Positions 47,266 to 56,956 of a stretch of 64,000 nucleotides of DNA are shown here, piece after piece. This DNA comes from Otatea glauca (Eukaryota; Streptophyta; Magnoliopsida; Poales; Poaceae). Position 1 is the first letter of the stretch. Each line of letters begins with the position of its first letter. The stretch covers positions 8,925,178 to 8,989,177 of the forward strand of contig CM070717.1 of the NCBI GenBank assembly GCA_036346275.1, read 5' to 3'. Below the pieces are notes generated by a model. That model did no database searches and was not told the DNA's origin. It saw only the letters and a program-made list of their open reading frames with translations. Position numbers and translations under genes: made by a program.

Positions 47266-49109
47266 ATCTCCCCCTTGATGAGTATATTGACAAACACCCG
47301 AAAAGGCATAAATTTGAGTTTGTAAAGCAATTTGATTTGCAAAACCAAACTTGGTCCAGAGAGAAAGATATAAAATTATGACCAAGTTGGCAGAAAGAAT
47401 TTAGAGCAAGACCATGAAAAGAGCAAGTTTTCAACAAAAGCTCTAAAAACCAATCATAAGTGTCAAATGTGATTATGATCCATAAGAGATAGCAAAGATT
47501 TACAAAAATCATAAGAACCAACATGCTTTCACATTTCTATCTCCTCCTTTTCTACATTTTAAATGATGCCTTTTTCTACATTTTCTCCCCCTTTTGGCAA
47601 TATAGGCATCAAAATAGAATTTTCTCCCTCTTTTATGTATGCATGAAATGCAACCTAAGGGAGCTTTGAAGATTATCCAAATATCATAATGACAAGATAT
47701 GACACCAAGCTTATTAATCTCAGATTATAACCAAACTAAGACATGTCCAAGTGCAAATAACAAATTTTACTCATCGTGAAGTTTTGAAAATGTATCATTT
47801 TAGCAAGATTTGACAAGTGCAAAACTTAGCAAAGTTTCAAAACTAGAAGCAAAACCACTCAGGATCAAATGGAAAACCTAGAGTTCAACCTACTCAACAC
47901 TTTGGGGAAATTTGAAGTGCATATAAGGTCCTTGAGCCCATTTTTTTCAATTTATGCAAATTTTCTTTAAGACTTGAAAAACATAGCGGGTGCAAATGTT
48001 TGACATTATTTGCATTCTTTACCCACTTATGTGTTTGATATTTGCATTTTTTTGTTGATTGACTCAAGCCATTTTCGATCATCTCAAGAGTAACTCTTAA
48101 GAGAATGATCTTGGTCATACACACTATATTCCAAGTTCATCCCAAATGCAATGGGAGGCAGTCTCGAGAATATAAAGTCTGAGATCAATTTTGCACAAAA
48201 GAGTCAATTTTTTTAATTTCGATTTAGCACATATAAGCAATTGAAGGACTCAAATATGGATCAAGCAAATTTCACCCAAGTTGCTATAGGGACTCTAGAG
48301 AATTCCAAAATTTCACAATTCATGGTAAAAGCTCTTAGAGAAGAAACTTAGTAAGTAAAAGCAACATGTTTCATCAAGTTTTCATTTAAAGCTTTTAAGT
48401 TTTTCAGATTTCAATGAACATTAGCTTGATAAATGAACTTGGACATATCTAAGCTAGTGATTTTCTTCGAAAGATATAGCATGATGTATTTCACGAAGAT
48501 TGAGTCAAATGCATAATAGACAAAGCTCATAAAACGAAAAATGCAGTCTAAATGCAATGCATGAACAGATTCCCAAACTCCCCCTCAACAATTGAATCAA
48601 TTTTAAGCTCAAATCTGGTTAAAGTTGGGTTATTATCAAGATTAGGCATAAAGAAAACCCGAATGAACTCAATAATAACCAGAAAAACAGAATGAGGAGA
48701 AGAAGTCGAGAAACTGCAACACTGGATGGCTATTGAGCATAGATAAGATAGAAGAGATTCACTATGGCTCAGACTCGCTCTTATCTTCCCCAGAGACTGA
48801 CATAGGGAAGCTGACTCTAGATCTCAACTAAGGAGTGCACATAGACCCTGTCTACCCAGGAGGCCACAAAACCTACTAGACTTATAAGGCGTGAGGGAAC
48901 TCAACCTAGAGAGAAAGAGAATGACTAATCACGCATGATAGCAACCTAAAGCACAAGATAAGAGGTCCATGCGAGGCATGCAGAAGTCTAAGTGAGTGAA
49001 CTCAACTCAAGAAAACAAGCCCAAAGTCACCCTGGAAGAAGAAAGGAAAATCTGGAAGAGAATATATAGTACATAATATACAAACCAGCTCCCCTCAAGA
49101 TAAGCTATA
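47266..49109 (-). other. Copia-2 3' non-coding region with three polypurine tracts
   Basis: No coding sequence. Minus-strand purine tracts lie at 48577-48590 (aactccccctcaac), 47583-47600 (tctcccccttttggcaat) and, at the LTR, 47266-47282. The text aligns along its length with Copia-1 28813-30670. Confidence 0.8.
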
Positions 49110-51165
49110 TGAGCTCATAAACCCAAGCTCAAATCCCCAGAACACACTCTAAAACTCTCTCCTCACAAGAGATAGGTAGAAAGCTAGAGGAAAAGAGATA
49201 AGATCGAAAACCACATGGTCTCTAAGGAGCAAGGCGGCTCAAGGTAAAAGCAACCTAATAATGCTAGAAGTCCAACCAAAAGACTCTAGACAAAAGGACA
49301 CAAGCTCTACCTACAAAAGAACCACAACCTCCTAAGAGATCCATCATTATCATCAACATTTTCAGAGGTACTTACCTCTGCAGTGTAGAACAAGTAGTGG
49401 CAAAGGACCGAAGTGGATCCTAAAAGCAGAGAAAGAGATATTCCTAGGATGATGGTCTCTCACCGAAAGCCTACACACATGCATCCAACAAATCTATGCT
49501 TTCAGCGGGGTTAGGCGGATCCAGTTTCCTAGGCACGAAAGGACAAGATACATGAAAAGTGTGGCAAATGATCATCTAGAGCATGAACATGATGCAGAAG
49601 GTAATGTAAGATCATGTTAACAACCAAGCTAAAGATAGCATCAAGATCCATATATCCATAGACAACGGTGAAAACATATCCACATGATAAACAACGACAA
49701 GGTGTATCATAGCATCGTCATCTTGGCATAAGAAGCTAAGCAAGGTGTATCACAAACAACAAAATGCTAGCAGGGATCATGTGCAAGCCTAGAAATACAT
49801 GGATCAAGATACTACCCTAAACATGGCAATGACCATGTAAATGAAGAAATACCATAATGAAGCACAACAACATGCTACTAGATATAACATGAGCAAGATA
49901 AATAAAGACAACCAAAGAGGATCATGCATAAAACAAACCAATTAGCAACATCAAGATCCATTTATCCATAGTCTCAATAACAATATTTACATGCTGCGAA
50001 AAGGCCCGTCAAAAGAAGACCAAACAAAAGGTCATGAGGACACAGGCAGCATGAAAGTAAATGGTGACCATGGACACAAAGATGAGAAGCTACTTATGGC
50101 AACACTCTATGCATGATGATGAATACATGCCATGAATGAAGAACACAAGCTCATGCAAAATAGGTATGAAGCATATAAGCATGAAAGACAATAAAAGGTG
50201 ATCATGAACAATATAAGTCATACAGCGGCAGCTAGATCATATAACCCTAATCTCATGAAAGGCACTCACATGTAGCACAAAGTCTGACAAACAAAGTCTA
50301 AACAAGGCTAATCATGGATGTAATAGAAAATCAGGGTCATATAACCTAGATACTACTCATGACAAAATAAAGTAAATGATATATAGCACGTGCCCATAGT
50401 TAATACAAATGCTCATACCAAATGAACAATATCATGGACAAGATAAAAACAAGAAAATCACATGTCGGGAAAGAGCTCATGAATTTAGGATATAATACAT
50501 GAAGCACAAAGATGGTTGGGAAAACATGCTATGGCACAAAACAAGACAGACAAAAACTAACAAGACCTAGCAAAGTACATATAATACACATGGGAGCAAG
50601 AGCAATCACAACATGTCATGGAAATGATGATCACAAATATAACCGACATGAGGGTATGAGATAGCTCACCATGGAAGTGAAAGACCCCAATGCTGTTATC
50701 ATGAAGCTCAACACTTGTGGAGCGAAACACGAGGCAAACAAAGTTGAAAGTACATGCAGGTTAGCATGATGCTCATGATGGTCATGCAGGAAGATCCAAT
50801 CCTCTAGAAACAAGCCGCAAAGGCCAACTCGGAATTCACATCGAGTGCCAACATTGAAAAGCGACAAAACGATCCTAGATGAGATTAGTAAGGATCAACA
50901 TGACCAACATACTTACCTGCAACTCTTGCCGTGAGTGGGTACCTCGAGGAAAAACGAGGTCCACTACTTATGCACGGCGAAGATGATGCCTCAGGACAAC
51001 TCATGGACTAAGAATCGAACTAAGAAAGGACAAGTCCACAAGATGACCCAAATCCACTCCACTAGGCAGTGATCATATCCTCAAGCTAGCCTCAAGCGAC
51101 TCATGCCATGAAAAAGGCAAAAGGCACTTAAAAGCATTATTGCATAGACATGACACAAGGAATTG
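49110..51165 (-). other. Non-coding region replacing pol in Copia-2
   Basis: Both flanks align with Copia-1 (49110 with ~30670; 51166 with ~33835), but this interval has no similarity to the pol there. It is A-rich on the plus strand. A short motif recurs (catcaagatccatatatcc at ~49640 and its variant at ~49953). Minus-strand splice-like signals are present: a donor CAG|GTAAGT at 50911-50919, and an acceptor (ctctgcttttag) with donor (GAG|GTAAGT) bounding 49376-49419. Upstream of the first donor, from ~51006 to 50917, is an open stretch beginning MSCPEASSSPCIS. No domain is recognised. Confidence 0.6.
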
Positions 51166-52620
51166 ACACAAGAGGGAAAGATGACTCAGAGCTGGGATAG
51201 AGAGAAGATCTGGGAACCCAATACTGAGCCACACGACGCCTCAGTACCGATCCACGAAGAAGGCGGACTCGAGTGTCTCTCTGACGCTCAACTCTCACAC
51301 GATCGAGAGCAACTCGTAGATAATCTAGGAGTCAAAGCTGGGTTGGCCGTGGTGCAAAAGCGGACCATCCCAAAGAAGGTGCTGGATATCCTACCGAAAA
51401 CACCTCACGCCGCTGATATCTACCTCGATGGGAAAAACGAGGAATATCAAGAGGACGGCGGAAAGGCGACTACGAACAGCTCGGGACTAAAACTCAAGAA
51501 CTAGCATGAAAACCAAGTCATGGACGCTGCCCAAAAGCAGCGACTCTCTAACTCGTCTAGAAGCGGTGTGTGCCTTAGGAGCACTCAAAGTCCGGGATGA
51601 CCTCAATACCCCTAAGAGCAAGAACACGCCACGCCGAGTGATCTTGGCGTGCTCGGCGTAAATCTACTAGGTGACCATCCTTCTACTGGAAGGTGCATGT
51701 GTACTTCGCCTTGCTAGAGGCGAAGCAACAGAGTAACACCTTACAGTCAAGTCCTATGGACAACCCCAAGAGACCTAAACACGGTGGTGCTCACTCTGGG
51801 AGCTACCACAATCTCACCACTCTTGGAGCCGCGACAATGGTGGGAGGATGCGCCAGCGTGCTCCAAGGATCAAATCCTAGACCTTGATTGAATCTACTAA
51901 TTTTGGATTAGTCTAGAATAAGATTGAGCTTCTTCTTGCCTCCAACAAACTTCTCGAGAGTGCTCATAAGATACTGGCAATCTCGGAAGAGAGAAGCACA
52001 AGAAGAACAGGGGAAGGAGAGAAAGAAGAAGAACCAGAAAGAGAAGATCTCTCAGCACGTGCTTTTTGTTCCCTTAGCACGGCTGTCTCAATCTTGAGGG
52101 ACTCACAAGAAACGCAAGAAGCATCTCTAATCCTATTGGCTTGGTCTTCTAATTTCTTTCTAAGCTCGACATGGATTTTATCCAAGTCATCCTTAACCCC
52201 AACACACAAAGAGCAACCGGTTTTGACTTATCTAGTAAGTCCTTAGCAAGTTGATCACACTTGACATTCAAAGCATCATTGTCAAGTTTTAGTTGCTACT
52301 GACCCTCACATGAGTATTGGGTCCTTAGAAGCATGCAATTCAAGTTCATCATTTCTAGCAGAAAGCTTCTTAAGGTGTGAACTCATGGCATCAATTTCAG
52401 CAAGCAATTTAGGGCAATTAGCACAAGAAGGAGTAGAGTGAGCATGAAGAAAACTAGCCTCAACAGGAATATCATCAATAGAACTAGTGCTAGCATTCTT
52501 CCTCCTAAGACCATCAAGTTCAAGAAGCACACTATCATGTATGGTCCTTAGGTTCTCCAACTCCACAAGAACAAAGACATCACAGAGAACACAACATCAT
52601 CGGTGACTCGGGAGGAGAAG
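51166..52620 (-). pseudogene. gag: Copia-2 gag, C-terminal coiled-coil section, decayed
   Basis: Minus-strand frames 52306-52566 (ELENLRTIHDSVLLELDGL, then KKLSARNDELELHASKD) and 51964-52209 (DDLDKIHVELRKKLEDQ, SLKIETAVLREQKA) match the coiled-coil parts of Copia-1 gag. The stretch 51166-51960 is badly eroded and aligns with Copia-1 33835-34560. The plus ORFs here are shadows. Confidence 0.75.
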
Positions 52621-53902
52621 ATCTAAGCGAAGCTAACTCCGAGTCAAGGTACCTACTTCCTTTTCTAACTCGAACACCTCGACCTAGCCTTAGCATGAAA
52701 CTTGCCTAATTTCGTGAGGCAAGATTTAATTCGTCGTAGGTGGGTACCTCGTCCGAGTCAGACTGACTCGGAGTCGCTTGCTTCAATGGCGCCGCCATGA
52801 AGCACATGCCGAGAAGTCGTCGCGCTCTTCTTCACTTGCGGTTCATCCTCGCCGCCGTCGCTCCGTCTCCGAGTCGGAGAGCTCGATATCATCTAGCGCG
52901 GCGAGGACCCGATGAAAGAGCTTCTTGTTTTTGGCAAAGTTGTGGTACTTCTTCTTCGCCGGCTCACGAGCTGGGGCCTCCTTGTTGCGGTTCTTATCGG
53001 TGTAGTCGTTCTTGCCCGAACCGCTTTGTTCGTTTCTGCCCTTCTCCAGCTTGGGACAGTTTGCTCGAATGTGGTTGGGGCCACCACACTCGAAACAGGT
53101 GATCATCCCACCTCTCTTCCTCTCTCTCAATCTTTTGTATGCATATGAAAATTTGCGAGCAAGAAGAGCAAGCTCATTTTCTGGAAAATTTTCCAGTTGG
53201 TCATCGCTTAGCTCGCAAAGGGCGGAGAGAGAGAAACCAACAGAAGAATCAGAAAGAGAGGATCCAATGGGATCGGTGACCAAAGCCATCGACTGAGACT
53301 TCGTCTTCCGCGAGACGACGTCGATCTCATGAGTCTTGAGGCGGGAATAAAGCCCGTCAAGAGTCAAGGTCGACAGGTCGGTGGTGTCCTTGATGGTGGT
53401 CACTTTCATTTCCCAAACACGAAGATCGAGTGCGGTCAAGAAATGTCGAGCATTATCCGAGTCGGTATATGCAACCGATCGCCGGAGGTCGCCGTAATCT
53501 TTGTAAACCGACCAAAGCACTCGTCAAGACTCTCACCGCCGCGGTTGTTCAAACTTGTTGAACTCACGCTGAATTGGTCTGTCGAACCGTCTTGATTTGG
53601 GTAGTGCCCTCATGGTAAGCATCGAGGGTCACCCAAATCTCATGAGCAGAACGAAGGTGAGAAATCCTGTCATACTCACTGCGGCTAAGACCCTGTATGA
53701 GGATGTTCCTTGCCTTAGCATTCGCCTCAACGTCAGCCATATTGCCGGCCGTGGCGTTCTCATCGCCAGAACCTCATACGGAGCTTCACCTTACGCCATA
53801 TCGGAAGCCACGGGCGTGATGTACGACTCCATCCGAGATTTCCAAAAGGAAAATCAACTCAGAGAAAATAGGAGGCTTGGTGGAATACTTGTCCATCGCC
53901 AT
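52621..53902 (-). pseudogene. gag: Copia-2 gag, capsid and zinc knuckle
   Basis: Start codon at 53902 (MAMDKYSTK...), 39 bases downstream of the PBS. A frame change lies between 53520 and ~53800. The long frame 52843-53520 (225 codons) has the UBN2-type capsid part (DNARHFLTALDLRVWEMKVT, then LSTLTLDGLYSRLKTHEID) and a complete CX2CX4HX4C knuckle, CFECGGPNHIRANC. A basic tail follows, then a stop at ~52843. The region 52621-52842 continues toward the coiled coil in other frames. This is the best preserved Sirevirus gag in the window and the only coding part kept in Copia-2. Confidence 0.85.
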
Positions 53903-53940
53903 GGCTCTTGAGACCGGTCAAGATCTAGAAAGAGCGAACT

Positions 53941-53951
53941 GCTCGATACCA
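53941..53951 (-). promoter_or_regulatory. Copia-2 primer-binding site, one base short
   Basis: On the minus strand it reads TGGTATCGAGC, matching the initiator Met tRNA complement TGGTATCAGAGC except for a missing base. It lies two bases from the LTR boundary at 53954. Confidence 0.85.
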
Positions 53952-53953
53952 AT

Positions 53954-56480
53954 TGAAAGATCCAAAAGGCGACTAGAGGGGGGTGAATAGGAGCCAAATA
54001 AAATTTTCGAATAAATTCTCCCCCTAGAATTCAATCCACCAAAAGACCAGAAAGAAAGAACTGAACCATCGATCAGGCAAATTCATGAACAGAGGCTCCG
54101 ACCAGTTAAGGTCGGATGAGCGAAGCGCAGACCGGTCGGGTAGCTCGGTCGGATGAATAAGATCGCGAATCGGCCGTCAAGATCTGGTCGGATGAACAGT
54201 ACTCCCGACCGGAAGTGGTCGGATGAACAGTACTCCCGACCCGAAGTGGTCGGATGAACAGTACTCGGGTGAGCAGTATCCCGACCGGACGAACAGTACG
54301 CCCGACCTGCGGAGGTCGGATGAACAGTACTCGGGTGAATAGTGCTCAGATGAACAGTACCTCCCGACCGATGAACAGTACGTCCGACCTACAGAGGTCG
54401 GATAAACAGTACTCGGGGTCGGATGAACAGTAAAATCAGCACGATCTTAAAAACAGAAATCGATGTAACTTTTGATCGGCTGATCCAAAAACAGTGAAAC
54501 TTGGTGTGCACCTCCCTAAGGATGTCAGGAACCTATTTCAGTCATCAATCGAAGGAATTGATACCAAGGTTCCGTCCCTTTTCAGTTTAACAAATGCAAC
54601 ACCCAAAACAGAGTCACGAACACAGACTTCACCCCTAACTTGTTTGGTGGGAGTTGATGGTCGAATATCCTTGGATAACTCTCCACAAATCACAGCAAGT
54701 AAGTACACGAAGACACAACCCTTCAAAGCAGATAGAAACACTATCGAAAACTAGGCACGTAAATTGGTTTCTTCCAAAACTGAATAGAAGAGGTTGTAGA
54801 TTGCCTAGATGATTGGGATATGATCTATAGAAGATTCATCCAAAGCAATCTTTCATCCTTGGCAATAAGAACCGAAGCCAATCAAGACTAACGAATCGCA
54901 AGTCACACGCTTACGCACTTTAAGAACACAGATTTACAACTTGCAACAAGAACGCAAGGATTGCCTAAATGATTGAAAGCACCGAATCCAGAGAAGAGTT
55001 CATCAATCATGAATTTCAAAAAGGACTCAAAAGCATGTAGAAGGAGATGAGGCAAATCCAAATTACGTAAAGTAAATTGCAAGTAAGTAAATGCGAATTT
55101 AGATAATGTAATTTAAGTGCGTAATGTAAATACGTAAGAGAAATGAAACAAGAATATAAGTGAAGAACATTTCATTTACGGAAGGGAGGTTTACAAAGCC
55201 TCACAACAAAGTGGGCAAAACTCAAACGAGCAAAGAAAACCTCGGAACCTTCAGAGAGGAAGGCTGCCCTACCCTCTATTTATAGTGACAGGATCAATTC
55301 ACACCCTTCGATATCTTGCTTCAATCCTAAGCCAACATCCAAGAGCCAGATTTGATCCTTACATCGCTACTCTCAACAACTCTCAACTACTCACGTAGAC
55401 TTTCCTCACCGCTCACCACGTCCCTGTGGAGACACCCCTCTCCTGTCTAATAGCGAGCTAGAACACCTACCACCCTTGGATGAGCCTCTAAACCCTAGAG
55501 CACTCCATCAAGGGCTGAGATTTTACCCACTCACACAGCTATGCATGGGTGACCCAAACCCAACAACACAACGGGTTTTGCGCTGTTCAAAGCATACCAA
55601 CTTGACCCGCTCTCTCTCTTCCCGACCGCGATCCAACGGTCCTCCTCGATCGAGCAGCTCCAAGTTAGCATCTCATCCATTCCTTTGTCTTCTTGGCTTG
55701 CAGCTACTCCCTGGCCTCAGTCATCTTTGGCGACACCCTGATCATCTGGACCTCAGCTCTCCCAGCCTAGTCCTGATCCCCTTCGCCTCACCATGACCTA
55801 GCTCCAAAGTCCTGCAACCATCATAGACAAGGAAACCACATCACATAGCAATGTCCAACAACACATATCCATCTCAACGAAAGATATACACTTCATCGCC
55901 AAGAAACCCTGACCACACATGGTCTGACCACTGGTCTCCATCCCGACCAACCAATGTCTGACCACTGGTCTACATCCCGACCAACAATGGTCTGACCACT
56001 GGTCTCCATCCCGACCAACAATGGTCTGACCACTGGTCTCCATCCCGACCACTCAAGGTCTGACCACTGGTCTCCATCCCGACCACTCATGATCTGACCA
56101 CTGGTCTCCATCCCGACCAACAATGGTCTGACCACTGGTCTCCATCCCGACCACTCGAGGTCTGACCACTAGTCTCCGACCAGCGAGAGACCTAACCACT
56201 CGGGTCGACGGTGGTCTCCGACCAGCCACGGCCTGACCTCTGCGGGTCGGACAACCGGTCTCCGACCAACCAAAGACCTCGACCACTGTGGTCGACGACT
56301 GGTCTCAGACCAGCAAAGCCCGGACCTCTCGGTGGACGACCCGACCACTCGGGGTCGGACGACTAGTCTCCAACAACCAAAACTCAGACCACTCGGATCA
56401 AACTCAAATTCAAGCACATCATGCTAAACCACGGTCAATTACTCATCACCATCAGGGATAGACCTCCACATGGTCTTTCA
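53954..56480 (-). repeat. Copia-2 5' LTR (right copy)
   Basis: Runs from TGAAAGATCC to GGTCTTTCA (56480). At 54105-54435 the motif ggtcggatgaacagtactc + ccgacc recurs about eight times, each a hairpin with GGTCGG/CCGACC stems. It has the same 34-bp minisatellite as the left LTR (55927-56164). On the minus strand these arrays lie at the upstream end (minisatellite) and toward the 3' end (hairpins) of the LTR. Confidence 0.93.
55927..56164. repeat. 34-bp minisatellite in Copia-2 right LTR, seven units
   Basis: Same seven units in the same order as in the left LTR, nearly identical. The array was therefore already there at insertion, and its copy number has not changed since. Repetitive ORFs at 55798-56417 are artefacts. 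Confidence 0.93.
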
Positions 56481-56680
56481 TTTCTAAAGCTCTTAAGGCA
56501 TAATGGTGTAAACATTGACCATAAGGTCGCTTGCTTTATTCAATAATAATTTGTTTCTTCTTAGTTAATTCGTTGTATGGAATGATATTACATCTATGTT
56601 TTCACTGTGTGCACTAGCGTGATCCTGGACTAGTGTAGTATACACAGAGGGTTTCGAATTTGCAAATCCGGGTCCCGACA

Positions 56681-56956
56681 GAGATGGTATCAGAGCCATA
56701 TCAACTGTAGGTCACTATCCTAGTTACCATGGTCTTCAAAATTATTTTCTAAATCAAACCAACAAATTGGTACTTAATAGTTTTCGTCTCCTCTCGCCTT
56801 ATTCTTAGGTTCTTATTTTTCTCCTTTGCTGAAACATTTATTCGAAATTCAAATTGATCTTATTTCATGAAACTTCTCAAAGCCTCGAGTTTTCTGTAAG
56901 TAATCAAATCAAGGAAGATGATGATCTAGCCGTCCAGAGATTGCCAAGAAGACTAC
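56681..56956 (+). other. Chromovirus C primer-binding site and leader
   Basis: TGGTATCAGAGCC at 56685-56697 is a perfect initiator-Met PBS four bases after the LTR. The following ~260 bases are the untranslated leader. It is cut at 56956 by LTR D, and neither gag nor pol of element C is in the window. Confidence 0.9.

Larger units (their letters stand above)
44733..56480 (-). mobile_element. Copia-2: complete non-autonomous Sirevirus (gag only)
   Basis: Both LTRs (2,533 and 2,527 bp), TGAAAGA/TCTTTCA ends and a perfect 5-bp target duplication TTTCT (44728-44732, 56481-56485) are present. Orientation is reverse: PBS at 53941, gag at ~52620-53902, coiled-coil region to ~51166. Then comes ~2 kb of non-coding DNA in place of pol, and a 3' region with three polypurine tracts. 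No protease, integrase, RT or RNase H motif is present. Its internal region is related to Copia-1 both upstream and downstream of the missing pol, but its LTR is a different family. It must have moved with proteins supplied by other Sireviruses. Confidence 0.9.
42272..56680 (+). repeat. 5' LTR of chromovirus C, split by Copia-2
   Basis: It runs from TGTAACATCCC (42272) to GGGTCCCGACA (56680), followed after four bases by a primer-binding site, so it is a 5' LTR. Own segments are 42272-44732 and 56486-56680, ~2.66 kb together. Compared with solo LTR 4 it lacks ~150 bases near 44490. Features: TATA-like tatttaag at ~42722, GC-rich leader 42530-43260, TGACGTCA at 43307 and the conserved block at 44310-44425. 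Leader ORFs on both strands (for example 42635-43249) have no domains. It inserted in the CACTA-2 subterminal array. Confidence 0.92.

Noticed and set aside
51163..51504. 113-codon plus-strand ORF in Copia-2
   Set aside because: Antisense to the gag C-terminal region. The corresponding Copia-1 segment is not open on this strand.
55798..56417. Repetitive minus-strand ORFs (GDQWSD-type repeats)
   Set aside because: Translation of the 34-bp minisatellite. The period is not a multiple of three and the frames are opened by chance.
56685..56697. Possible tRNA gene sequence
   Set aside because: Only the 13-base complement of the initiator tRNA end is present. It is a primer-binding site next to an LTR.
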